A DNA stretch of 64,000 nucleotides from Gottfriedia endophytica (lineage in GTDB: Bacteria; Bacillota; Bacilli; Bacillales; Bacillaceae_G), in NCBI RefSeq assembly GCF_017814275.1, contig NZ_JAGIYQ010000005.1, forward strand, positions 186,001 through 250,000. Direction: 5' to 3'. Of this stretch, positions 35,495-45,463 are shown piece after piece (the first letter of the stretch is position 1; each line of letters starts with the position of its first letter). The notes under the pieces were generated by a model. That model was not told the DNA's origin, ran no database searches, and saw only the letters and a program-made list of their open reading frames with translations. The translations under genes and the position numbers were made by a program.

Positions 35495-35914
35495 ATGGAA
35501 AAATTATACACAGCAACAGCAACTGCAATTGGAGGACGTAATGGAAAGGTTGTTTCTTCAGATGAAATGATTAATCTAGCTGTTAAACCTCCAGTGGAAT
35601 TAGGTGGTCAAGGCGGTGCAACGAATCCAGAGCAACTATTCGCAGCTGGATATGCAGCTTGTTTTGACAGTGCATTAAATTTAGTAGCACGTAATCAAAA
35701 AATCAAATTAGAGTCTACTGCAGTAACGGCTAATGTAACCATCGGAAAAGACCCAGCAGATGGAGGATTCAAACTAGAAGTAGAATTAACCGCTAAAGTA
35801 ACAGGTGTCTCAACAGAAGTCGCAGTTGAACTAGTAAAAGCAGCACATAAAGTATGTCCATACTCAAAAGCAACTAAGGGGAATATGGACGTTAAATTAA
35901 AAGTTATTGGATAA
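35495..35914 (+). CDS. ohrA: Organic hydroperoxide resistance peroxidase Ohr
   Basis: 139 residues, OsmC/Ohr fold. Both catalytic cysteines are present: Cys56 in YAACFDSAL and Cys121 in KVCPYSKAT; the conserved Arg is in GGRNGKVVS. Ohr reduces organic and lipid hydroperoxides using dihydrolipoyl thiols. It is co-transcribed with its repressor one base downstream of the ohrR stop, and a terminator follows 45 bases after its end. Confidence 0.95.
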   Translation: MEKLYTATATAIGGRNGKVVSSDEMINLAVKPPVELGGQGGATNPEQLFAAGYAACFDSALNLVARNQKIKLESTAVTANVTIGKDPADGGFKLEVELTAKVTGVSTEVAVELVKAAHKVCPYSKATKGNMDVKLKVIG

Positions 35915-35959
35915 TTAGAAAAGTGAATTCGAAAGACATTGGGGGTATAAACAAAACTA

Positions 35960-36002
35960 AAAAATAGTCACATATACAGCTTGTACATGTGACTATTTTT
36001 TA
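35960..36002 (+). terminator. Terminator of ohrR-ohrA
   Basis: AAAAATAGTCACAT pairs perfectly with ATGTGACTATTTTT. Confidence 0.85.
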
Positions 36003-36052
36003 ATGATCTTTTTTTAAAGATTGTTGTTTTTGAGATTTTTAATTTTAAAGAC

Positions 36053-36225
36053 AGAAGTTGATTACAACGGAAGGTGCGAGACTCCTGTGGGAATAGCGGG
36101 AAGGCTGAGACCCCGCAGGCTTGCCGAGGAGGCTCAGCTCACGCCCCACGGAAAGCGAGTATCCTGGAGTTGTAATCAACTAACACATTCTAAATAGCAA
36201 CAATGTATCGAAAAACAGCCTTTTA
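36053..36225 (+). repeat. Full copy of G+C-rich dispersed Bacillaceae repeat
   Basis: Outer arms AGTTGATTACAAC (36056-36068) and GTTGTAATCAACT (36169-36181) are perfectly complementary and enclose GGAAGGTGCGAGACTCC, CTGAGACCCCGCAGG, GAGGAGGCTCAGC and GGAAAGCGAGTATCC segments. A conserved tail follows to the ACAGCCTTTT sequence. I know this type as a common intergenic repeat in Bacillaceae; no function is established to my knowledge. Confidence 0.85.
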
Positions 36226-36356
36226 AATTAATTATTAACTTTTAACTACTAACTATATTTTTATACTTCCATTTGCTACCATCACAAAGCTGCCTCTATT
36301 TGTGATGTAGTCTATTTATTTTTTGAACGTAGAAATCTTTCTGCATATATTATGTT

Positions 36357-36866
36357 TCATTTCTTTAAATACATAATCATATGATCTTGATCCCAGTATT
36401 GATCGTTATATTTAAGATCATTTGGGCTTTTCGCAAATGTTTCAAACCCTATTTTTTCATATAATTTTATAGCTGGTTCATTTCCTGATACAACATCTAA
36501 CATTATTTGTTCTAATCCAAGCTCTTTTGCTAAGTGAATAATTTCGTCAATTAATTTCCTTCCAGCTCCAAGACCTCGTGACTTTGGAGAAACATATACT
36601 GCAACAATTTTCCCTTTATGCACTGATTTTTCTTTATCACTTGTTTTTAGGGTAGCAACCCCAACTAGGTCGCCCTCATCAGTAAAAGCTCCTATAGTAT
36701 AATCTGATTCTTTATCTAAGAAATTTGCCTTATATTCAATCGGATCATCTTTCTCCATAATGTCATCTAAAGTTGTGCTGAATACTTCCGGATTTTCTTT
36801 TATACCTTCTAAACGTACAGCTAAATAAATCTCAGCATCTTCCTTAGTTAACAAACGAATTTTCAT
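36357..36866 (-). CDS. GNAT-family N-acetyltransferase
   Basis: 169 residues from the ATG at 36866, with CGGAGGG eight bases upstream; the longer open frame is rejected. The acetyl-CoA binding motif A is visible as VYVSPKSRGLGAGRKLIDEI (about residues 93-112), with the family C-terminal segment GNEPAIKLYEKIGFE. The substrate is unknown; small-molecule or protein N-acetylation are both possible. The gene is isolated and AT-rich like its surroundings. Confidence 0.85.
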   Translation of the reverse strand: MKIRLLTKEDAEIYLAVRLEGIKENPEVFSTTLDDIMEKDDPIEYKANFLDKESDYTIGAFTDEGDLVGVATLKTSDKEKSVHKGKIVAVYVSPKSRGLGAGRKLIDEIIHLAKELGLEQIMLDVVSGNEPAIKLYEKIGFETFAKSPNDLKYNDQYWDQDHMIMYLKK

Positions 36867-37154
36867 GTAAATCCCTCCGTAGTTTTGTGCTACCATCAAA
36901 GTGTAACCAATGAAAATCGAAGTTTCAAGCCGTCTAATCGGATATCCTTTATGTAATGTTTTTGTAAAATAGTTAATTCCATTCAGTCCTATCAACGGAT
37001 TGACCTAACTTTCCAATAATTAACTTCCAGATGAAATATCATTAAAATGTAATCTTTGAAACATATATCTTTCTTTATTTTTTACGATATTTTAGGTAAA
37101 AATAAGTAAAGATTTATTTTGAGAACAATTTTTTTTTGAGAGGTGGTTTATTTA

Positions 37155-37757
37155 ATGATCATCCCGCTATCGAAAGACTTTTACCAAACTTCTGCATTAG
37201 AGTTAGCTAAAAAACTTTTAGGTTGTCAGCTTATAAAAGAATCATCTGAAGGTGTTACTTCAGGAATCATTGTAGAAACAGAAGCCTATATGGGACCCAT
37301 CGACCGTGCAGCCCACAGTTATAATAATCGTAGAACGAAGCGAACAGAAATTATGTTCCATGAAGCTGGCCATATTTATACATATGTAATGCACACTCAT
37401 TGCTTAGTCAATATCGTTTGTAGTGAAGTAGACAAACCTGAGGCAGTTTTAATTCGAGCTGTTGAACCTGCCCATGGAATTGAACTTATGAAGAAAAGAA
37501 GAAACCAAACGAGTTTAACGAACTTAACAAATGGCCCAGGTAAATTAACGAAAGCACTCGGCATCTCAATGGAAGACTATGGTCATGTCTGTTGGCTTCC
37601 CCCTTTATCTATTGCAGAAGGTAGCAAACCAACAAACATCGCTATTGGACCTAGAATCGGCATAGATAATAGCGGTGAAGCAAAAGATTACCCTTGGAGA
37701 TTTTGGATAGAAGATAATCCTTATGTTTCAAGGAAAAATAAAAGAGCTAAGTCGTAG
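37155..37757 (+). CDS. DNA-3-methyladenine glycosylase (AAG/MPG family)
   Basis: 200 residues from the ATG at 37155 behind GAGAGGTGG; an in-frame GTG four codons upstream lies within that site. The family segments GIIVETEAYMG, DRAAHSYNNRRT, VIRAVEP-like (in this protein LIRAVEPAHGIELM) and TNGPGKLTKALGI are all present, including the catalytic Glu in VETEAY. It removes alkylated and deaminated purines from DNA. The B. subtilis homologue is yxlJ. Monocistronic. Confidence 0.93.
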   Translation: MIIPLSKDFYQTSALELAKKLLGCQLIKESSEGVTSGIIVETEAYMGPIDRAAHSYNNRRTKRTEIMFHEAGHIYTYVMHTHCLVNIVCSEVDKPEAVLIRAVEPAHGIELMKKRRNQTSLTNLTNGPGKLTKALGISMEDYGHVCWLPPLSIAEGSKPTNIAIGPRIGIDNSGEAKDYPWRFWIEDNPYVSRKNKRAKS

Positions 37758-37921
37758 GTTTTTAACAACTAGCTCTTCCATTTTCTTTATTTGTATAAAT
37801 ATAATTTTGAACTGCAAACAACACTGCTCTTACTTCTTTACAACCAAGCTATTTAATAAGTCGCTCCCGAGATAAACTTGAAAGCGTAGTTTGTACCATC
37901 ACGTTTTCCCCATAAACACGT

Positions 37922-37978
37922 AAAAAGAGACCTCTACAAACACAACAATAGCAATTGTCTTGTGTTTGCATGGTCTCT
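37922..37978 (-). terminator. Terminator of glpF-glpK
   Basis: AGAGACC/GGTCTCT outer stem and CAAACACAA/TTGTGTTTG inner stem; the minus strand continues with TTTTTACG. The gap 37758-38064 holds nothing else I can identify. Confidence 0.8.
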
Positions 37979-38064
37979 CCAATCCCTATAACCTATTAAA
38001 GAATTATCCTATGATTCCATTTTATCTTATAGCTATATAACTCCCACCCAAGGAAGCCCGAACT

Positions 38065-39576
<1,512 letters not shown>

Positions 39577-40401
39577 TTATAAACTTTTCCCTTTATTTAC
39601 TGATGCAGAACTTGATTTTGGACTAGCTAAATAGGCTAACAATAATACAACGATATTCGCTGCTAATACCCACCATAAATGACTAGATGACTTTTCTAAA
39701 AAAGCTGCTTGATAAACTACAGCTCCTAAACTACCTCCCAATAATGGGCCAATTACTGGAATCCAAGCATATCCCCAATTCGATTTTCCTTTTCCAGCAA
39801 TAGGTAAAATAAAGTGTGCAATACGCGGTCCTAAATCACGAGCAGGATTGATGGCATAACCAGTTGTTCCTCCTAGAGACATACCGATTGCTACAACTAA
39901 GAATCCAACAATAAGAGGATTAATTCCATCTGCAAATTTATTGGCACCAATCGCTAAAATTCCTAATACTAAAACAAACGTACCAATAATTTCACTGATT
40001 AAATTACCAAATGTATTTTTAATAGCTGGTGAAGTAGAGAAAACTCCTAATTTAGCTCCTGGATCTTCTGTTGCTTTCCAGTGTGGTAAATAATGTAAGA
40101 ATACTACAATCCCTCCAATAATTCCTCCTAATAATTGTCCAGACATATATTCAAATACTTTATCCCATGCAAGATCTCCATTAAGAGCTAAAGCAAGCGT
40201 TACTGCTGGGTTCAAATGAGCACCACTGAACTTTCCAACTGCATAAACAGCTAATGCAACCCCAAGCCCCCAAGCGAAAGTAATTACCACCCAACCAGCA
40301 TTATTTGAAAAAGTCTTCTTTAATGAAACACCTGCTACAACACCACAACCAAAAATGATTAAAAGAGCCGTTCCAATTAACTCTCCCCAAAAAGCTGACA
40401 T
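39577..40401 (-). CDS. glpF: Glycerol uptake facilitator
   Basis: 274 residues, six membrane helices plus two half-helices. Both aquaporin motifs are present as HLNPAVT and INPARD; the Asp after the second NPA-type motif and the surrounding GYAINPARDLGPR mark a glyceroporin. It admits glycerol by diffusion for trapping by GlpK. The C-terminal tail is Ser/Lys-rich. First gene after the leader terminator. Confidence 0.96.
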   Translation of the reverse strand: MSAFWGELIGTALLIIFGCGVVAGVSLKKTFSNNAGWVVITFAWGLGVALAVYAVGKFSGAHLNPAVTLALALNGDLAWDKVFEYMSGQLLGGIIGGIVVFLHYLPHWKATEDPGAKLGVFSTSPAIKNTFGNLISEIIGTFVLVLGILAIGANKFADGINPLIVGFLVVAIGMSLGGTTGYAINPARDLGPRIAHFILPIAGKGKSNWGYAWIPVIGPLLGGSLGAVVYQAAFLEKSSSHLWWVLAANIVVLLLAYLASPKSSSASVNKGKSL

Positions 40402-40451
40402 GTACTACTTCCCCCTTTAGTTTTAGTAGTCAATCATACCTGAGGTTAGAC

Positions 40452-40500
40452 AAAAAAAGAAACCCACACAAATACTCTAAAGAATATTGTGCGGGTCTCC
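40452..40500 (-). promoter_or_regulatory. GlpP-responsive leader terminator of glpFK
   Basis: On the minus strand GAGACCCGCACAATATTC pairs with GTATTTGTGTGGGTTTC and is followed by seven T, about 50 bases before glpF. In B. subtilis GlpP bound to glycerol-3-phosphate acts on such a leader to allow read-through. The adjacent upstream glpP gene supports this. Confidence 0.85.
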
Positions 40501-40545
40501 ATTTTCTCTTCCCAGTATATTAACTTAATATTAAGAATAATCCGA

Positions 40546-40574
40546 ATTGTAAGGGTTGTCAATAGGGCTGTCAA
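40546..40574 (-). promoter_or_regulatory. Sigma-A-type promoter of glpFK
   Basis: TTGACA and TACAAT are 17 bases apart. A second overlapping pair, TTGACA and TATTCT (40534-40562), also has 17-base spacing. Confidence 0.75.
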
Positions 40575-40580
40575 TTTTTT

Positions 40581-41138
40581 TTATTGATTATAAAGTTTCC
40601 AAAGCTCAATGTAAGATGTTGTAATTGCAGAAGCACCAGCTTCTATTGCCTGTTCTACTTCATCACTTGTTTTAATTAAACCACCTGCAAAAATTTGTTT
40701 CCCGGTACTATTTTTAATTTCTTTAATAATTTTTGGTACAACTCCTGGAAGGATTTCTATATAATCTGGATTTATCTTATTTATCATTGAATAACTCTTT
40801 TCTATGGAGCTAGAATCGATTGCAAATACTCTTTGAATTGCTTTTACTTTTTTTTGTTTTGCTTTTAAAATCACATTTCCTTTTGTTGAAATAATTCCGA
40901 AGGGCTCAATTTCTTGACAGATATATTCTGTAGCATATTCATCACTTTTTAACCCTTGTACTAAATCAATATGCAAAAACATTTGTTTTCCATTCTCTCT
41001 AGCTAAAGAATACAAGCTTCTTAACCTTGAAATATGAATGTCCAAAAATACTCCATACCTATATGAGAAATCAAACATTTTTTCTAAATCTTGTACACTT
41101 CGAATTGATGGAATAATCTTCTGATCGATGATTTCCAT
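40581..41138 (-). CDS. glpP: Glycerol-3-phosphate responsive antiterminator
   Basis: 185 residues, TIM-barrel-like protein. Segments IIPSIRSVQDLEK, VFLDIHI, FLHIDLVQGL, IEILPGVVPKII and IFAGGLI are typical of GlpP. On binding glycerol-3-phosphate it prevents termination in the glpFK leader located directly downstream. AGGAGG lies thirteen bases before the ATG, slightly long. The glpFK promoter begins just after its stop, so the regulator and target are adjacent and on the same strand. Confidence 0.93.
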   Translation of the reverse strand: MEIIDQKIIPSIRSVQDLEKMFDFSYRYGVFLDIHISRLRSLYSLARENGKQMFLHIDLVQGLKSDEYATEYICQEIEPFGIISTKGNVILKAKQKKVKAIQRVFAIDSSSIEKSYSMINKINPDYIEILPGVVPKIIKEIKNSTGKQIFAGGLIKTSDEVEQAIEAGASAITTSYIELWKLYNQ

Positions 41139-41258
41139 ATGTACTGATCTTCCTCCTATTAAGAAAATGAAAGTAAACTTTATTCTGAGCTAGAGCTTGT
41201 TCGACCTAATCTTGATTCTATTTTATGAGTCAAAATATCTATGTAGAATAGATTTATA

Positions 41259-41360
41259 TTAAAAGGCTGTTTTCGTAAACATTGTTTGATATTTTAGAAT
41301 ACGTTAGTTGATTACAACCCCAGGATGCTCCCTTTCCATAGGGCGGGTGGTGAGCCTGTT
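41259..41360 (-). repeat. 3-prime half of the G+C-rich dispersed repeat
   Basis: On the minus strand it reads through GAGCATCCTGGGGTTG, TAATCAACTAACGTATTC and ACGAAAACAGCCTTTT, matching the 36-kb copy but lacking the 5-prime half. Confidence 0.75.
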
Positions 41361-41400
41361 CCCTGTTCCCTTCTTCCTATTCCCTGTTTATTTAGGAATA

Positions 41401-41430
41401 AAAAAAGCTATTCAACAAAGAATAGCTTAG
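41401..41430 (-). terminator. Terminator of the MacAB-like export operon
   Basis: AAGCTATTC/GAATAGCTT perfect stem; the minus strand continues with seven T. It lies about 200 bases after the kinase gene; the intervening 41431-41634 sequence shows no gene. Confidence 0.75.
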
Positions 41431-41634
41431 ATGGAAATCTATTAATTTATAATTTTATTTGATTAATAAGAGAAACTTTCCAAATAATAGTATCAATATT
41501 GCTACAAAATCACGACAATATTTCCCAAGAAATATCAGATTTTGTCTTTCCTTAACATCTACTAAAAAGACTTATTATTGATATTTCCGAATATCCGCAC
41601 CTTTTCTAAGGATGAACTGCTTAATCTAGTAGGG

Positions 41635-42855
41635 TTATAGAGAAAACATAATCTCAAAAGTAGATCCTTCCCCTTTTTTACTACTTACTTTCATTTTCCC
41701 ATTATGTTTACTTACAATCCAGCTTGCTATTGAGAGACCTAATCCTAGTCCTTCAGCTTCTGTTCTAGCATTATTTACTTGATAAAAGCGATCAAAAATT
41801 CGGGATAAATCTTCTTTTTCCATTCCAATACCAGTATCCGAAACTCTTATTACAATATGATTTTTCATTTGAGTGCAAGTGAGTTGAATTTCTCCGCCCT
41901 CGTCTGTATACTTCAATGCATTGTCCAATAAAATGACAATTAACTGATGAATACGTTCTTCATCACCTTGAAAAAACATTGGAGAATCAGTTTTGAGCGA
42001 TAAGGTTTTCCCTTGGAAAGTAGCGATTTCAGTAAATTGTTCCGTAATTTTATTAAGCAACTCATCTAAATAAAAGGTGGTTATATTAAGTTCAATTTGA
42101 TTTGAATCTGATCTCGCTAAAGTAAGCAAGCTATTTACAAGCTTTATCAGTCGTCTACTTTCTCCCATGACGATTGAAATTTCCCCTGCACTTTCTTCTA
42201 TTGTCCTGTCAGGCTTTTGTAACATTAATTCTAGCCTTGATTGAATAACAGTCAAAGGAGTACGCAATTCATGTGAAGCATCTGAAACGAAATCCTGCTG
42301 TTTTTTCCATGATTTTTGAATTGGGATCAATGCCCTCCCTGCTAAAATAAAACCAGCTACAACAGCCAAAACAACACCTGCTATACTTCCTAATAGGAGA
42401 ATTGTTAGTAGGTGATCAAGTAATTCAATTTCTGAATCCACATTTCGAATTAATTGGATTGTCACTTTTCCAATTTCAGTTTCTTGTGAATATGCAATCG
42501 AACGATAATGATAATTTCCAATCGATACATCGAATAAATTATTCAATGTTGACGGATATTTAATTTCATTGTTATACGTCGAGAAAGTAACTTCATTTAA
42601 TAAGTGATGTTGACTATCCCAAATTAAAACACCTATTCTTGGATCATGATTATTAAAGGGTGTATGTCCTAATGGTACACGGATTGGTCCATTAAATGTT
42701 TCCATTCGTTTTTCCATGCGAAGTAAGTTTTCATCAATTCCTTGGTACAATAATTTTGAAGTAGATGTATAAATAATGAATGCTAAACCAATTAATATTA
42801 CAATAATAATCACTGCATTTAGAGCTGATAATTGCCTCCTAGTTTTTTCAAACAT
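41635..42855 (-). CDS. Sensor histidine kinase of the export operon
   Basis: 406 residues. Membrane helices at about 12-32 and 149-172 enclose an external sensor region of about 115 residues; a HAMP-like stretch leads to HisKA with His195 in SDASHELRTPLT and the ATPase domain with LLDNALKYT, DTGIGM and GLGLGLSIASWI. Last gene of an operon that also encodes its response regulator and an ABC exporter, an arrangement usual for systems that sense and expel antimicrobial peptides or toxins. It follows the regulator by 12 bases. Confidence 0.92.
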   Translation of the reverse strand: MFEKTRRQLSALNAVIIIVILIGLAFIIYTSTSKLLYQGIDENLLRMEKRMETFNGPIRVPLGHTPFNNHDPRIGVLIWDSQHHLLNEVTFSTYNNEIKYPSTLNNLFDVSIGNYHYRSIAYSQETEIGKVTIQLIRNVDSEIELLDHLLTILLLGSIAGVVLAVVAGFILAGRALIPIQKSWKKQQDFVSDASHELRTPLTVIQSRLELMLQKPDRTIEESAGEISIVMGESRRLIKLVNSLLTLARSDSNQIELNITTFYLDELLNKITEQFTEIATFQGKTLSLKTDSPMFFQGDEERIHQLIVILLDNALKYTDEGGEIQLTCTQMKNHIVIRVSDTGIGMEKEDLSRIFDRFYQVNNARTEAEGLGLGLSIASWIVSKHNGKMKVSSKKGEGSTFEIMFSL

Positions 42856-42867
42856 CTGCTTCTCCTT

Positions 42868-43539
42868 TTATTTCTCCTTAAGAATATATCCGATTCCTCT
42901 TACTGTTTTAATACATTGATCATAGCCAAATTGCTCGAACTTTTTACGTAATTGATGGACATATACTTCAACAATACCGATCGTTGTATCTGAATCATAT
43001 CCCCATATCCGATCAAAAATTTGTTCACGTGTTAAGATTTTCCCATTATTATGAATTAAATATTCCATCAACTCATATTGTTTACTTGTCAGTTTTACCT
43101 CTTCTCTATTTACACAAATAGGGTTCTCTTTTCCTAACAGTTCGATTCCAAGAAATTTTACAGTTTTCTCGTTTGTTAAACTTCCACTTCTCCTAAGTAA
43201 TGCATGTACTCTTGCAGTCAATTCTGCCGCTTGAAATGGTTTTACTAAATAATCATCTGCACCTAAAATTAAACCGTGAACACGATCTTCAAGTGAATCT
43301 TTTGCAGTTAATAATAATACAGGTGTCTTGATTTGAGCATTTCTTAATTCCTTTACAATGTCAAACCCATTTATTTCAGGTAGCATAACATCAAGTACAA
43401 TGCAGTCATAAATATTTTGTTGCGCTAAAAATAACCCTTCATCTCCTTGGGTAGTAGAATCTACTTCGTAATCTTCTGATAAAATAGCTACAATCGTATC
43501 TAAAACTGTTTTATGGTCTTCTACAACTAAAATTTTCAT
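42868..43539 (-). CDS. OmpR-family response regulator of the export operon
   Basis: 223 residues from the ATG at 43539, which has AAGGAG eight bases upstream. The receiver domain has VVEDHK, phospho-acceptor Asp50 in CIVLDVMLPEINGF and Lys in DDYLVKPF; the winged helix ends VEVYVHQLRKKFE and VRGIGYILKE. It probably activates the operon in which it lies and perhaps other envelope genes. It is close to the kinase (12 bases) and 58 bases after the permease gene. Confidence 0.93.
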   Translation of the reverse strand: MKILVVEDHKTVLDTIVAILSEDYEVDSTTQGDEGLFLAQQNIYDCIVLDVMLPEINGFDIVKELRNAQIKTPVLLLTAKDSLEDRVHGLILGADDYLVKPFQAAELTARVHALLRRSGSLTNEKTVKFLGIELLGKENPICVNREEVKLTSKQYELMEYLIHNNGKILTREQIFDRIWGYDSDTTIGIVEVYVHQLRKKFEQFGYDQCIKTVRGIGYILKEK

Positions 43540-43597
43540 AAAGTCCACTCCTTTTTAAAAGTAGAAAAGAAGCGTCATTTCAACGCTTCAGTATTTA

Positions 43598-44773
43598 TTA
43601 TTCAAAACGTAATGCTTGGATTGGTCTCATATTCGAAGCTTTATAAGCTGGGAATACGCCAAAGACTACTCCAATCACAAATGAGAATAAGAATGACATA
43701 AGTAATACGGATAACGAAAATGTTACCGTTGTACTCATAAAGACAGCAAAGACTTTCGTCAATAACATTCCAAGACCTACGCCAATTATACCACCTAATG
43801 AACTTAGAACGACCGATTCAATTAAAAACTGTGTTAATATATCTCCTCTTTTAGCACCAATTGCTTTTCGTATTCCAATCTCTTTCGTACGCTCTGAAAC
43901 CGAAACAAGCATAATATTCATAATACCGATTCCTCCAACTAATAGGGAAATACTTGCAATACCACCTAATAATAGAGTCATCGTATTCGTAACAGAATTC
44001 ATTGTTTGCATTAAATCTTCTTGAGTTGAAACGTTAAACCCATCAGTTTTCCCACCAAAATGAGTGGCTAAATTACTTTCGATGCTGTTTTTAACAAAGT
44101 TCACATCACTTGTAGATTTTGCAGAGATGTACACTGAACCAATATTTGTATCTTGAATAACTCTTTGAGCAATGCTTAATGGTAATATAACCAAATCATC
44201 TCCACTACTACCTAACGAACTACCACTTGATTTTAAAACGCCAATTATTGTAAAGGATGTACCATTGATTTGGACTGATTGTCCAACAGGATTACCAATT
44301 CCAAACAACGTCTCGGCTGTATTTGCTCCTAAAACAACCACTTTACTTCTATTTTCATCATCAATATCTGAAATAAACCTTCCAGCCGTTACATTCGTAT
44401 TTTTTACTGTTTCATAAGCCGCATTTGTTCCAATTAATGAAACATTACTTGAGGTCCGATCTTTTTTGATTGTAACACTACTAGAAACTACAGGTGCTAT
44501 TTCCTTTACGCCAGCTATTTTTGATAATTCTTGTGCATCTTCAAGTGTATAGTTGGAAGAATTAGAATTACTACCAAAAAAATTAACTGATATTAAATTC
44601 GTTCCTAAAGCCCCAATTTGACTTGAAATTTGATTGCTTGATGCTTTACTAATCGAAACAAGAACGATTACTGATGATACACCAATAATAATTCCAAGCA
44701 TCGTCAGAAAAGAGCGTATTTTATTGCCCCTGATACTCCTCAATGCCATTATGACTAACTGAAAAATGTTCAA
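43598..44773 (-). CDS. MacB/YknZ-like ABC transporter permease
   Basis: About 391 residues from a TTG at 44773, which is preceded by AGAGGTGAGG and gives the typical MacB head NIFQLVIMALRSIRGNK; upstream ATGs lie deep in the ATPase gene without a site. Four membrane helices: one N-terminal (SFLTMLGIIIGVSSVIVLVS) and three C-terminal, with the large external MacB_PCD domain between. GIGIMNIMLVSVSERTKEIG is the coupling-helix signature. The start overlaps the ATPase gene by 53 bases. With the ATPase and the adaptor it resembles YknXYZ of B. subtilis, which protects from the SdpC toxin. Confidence 0.88.
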   Translation of the reverse strand: MNIFQLVIMALRSIRGNKIRSFLTMLGIIIGVSSVIVLVSISKASSNQISSQIGALGTNLISVNFFGSNSNSSNYTLEDAQELSKIAGVKEIAPVVSSSVTIKKDRTSSNVSLIGTNAAYETVKNTNVTAGRFISDIDDENRSKVVVLGANTAETLFGIGNPVGQSVQINGTSFTIIGVLKSSGSSLGSSGDDLVILPLSIAQRVIQDTNIGSVYISAKSTSDVNFVKNSIESNLATHFGGKTDGFNVSTQEDLMQTMNSVTNTMTLLLGGIASISLLVGGIGIMNIMLVSVSERTKEIGIRKAIGAKRGDILTQFLIESVVLSSLGGIIGVGLGMLLTKVFAVFMSTTVTFSLSVLLMSFLFSFVIGVVFGVFPAYKASNMRPIQALRFE

Positions 44774-45461
44774 CTGCCTCACCTCTTGTTTCATATAATT
44801 GCCCATCTTCAATTCGTACAACCCTATTTGCCTCTGAAGCAACTTTTTCATCATGAGTTATTAAAATAATCGTATGGCCTTTACGATTTAACTCCTTCAT
44901 TAATGCTAGTATTTCTCTTCCTGTTTTCTGATCTAATGCTCCTGTAGGTTCATCCGCTAGTAAAATTTCCGGATGTCCAGCTAATGCACGTGCAATTGCT
45001 ACACGCTGTTGTTGACCACCTGAAAGTTGATTAGGGTATTGATTTAAACGATTTTCTAAACCTACTTCTTTCATGTAAGCAGTTGCTACTAATCTACGTT
45101 GTTTTTTCATCATTCCACGATAGATTAATGGCAATTCTACATTCTCAATAGCAGTAAGCTTTGTTAATAGGTTAAAATTTTGAAAGATGAACCCTATTTT
45201 TTCGTTTCGAATACTCGCTAGTTGGCTATCATTTAGAGAATTCACATCTCTTTCATTTAATAAATATTTACCTTCATCTGCTTTATCTAAGCAACCGATC
45301 ATATTCATGAAAGTCGATTTTCCAGATCCAGAAGGACCTATTATTGCGATAAAATCTCCTTTGTTGATTGTTAACGAAACGTCTTTTAATGCATACAATA
45401 CTTCGCCACCAATTTTATATTGTTTACTCATATTTGAAATTTGTATAAGTGCGTTACCCAT
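44721..45461 (-). CDS. MacB/YknY-like ABC transporter ATPase
   Basis: 246 residues. Walker A GPSGSGKST, Q-loop FQNFNLL, signature LSGGQQQRVAIARAL, Walker B ILLADEPTGALD and the His switch ITHD are intact. This is the LolD/MacB-type ATPase class that powers mechanotransmission by MacB permeases. GGAGGTGG precedes the ATG. It lies two bases after the adaptor gene and overlaps the permease gene. Confidence 0.94.
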   Translation of the reverse strand: MGNALIQISNMSKQYKIGGEVLYALKDVSLTINKGDFIAIIGPSGSGKSTFMNMIGCLDKADEGKYLLNERDVNSLNDSQLASIRNEKIGFIFQNFNLLTKLTAIENVELPLIYRGMMKKQRRLVATAYMKEVGLENRLNQYPNQLSGGQQQRVAIARALAGHPEILLADEPTGALDQKTGREILALMKELNRKGHTIILITHDEKVASEANRVVRIEDGQLYETRGEAVEHFSVSHNGIEEYQGQ

Positions 45462-45463
45462 AT

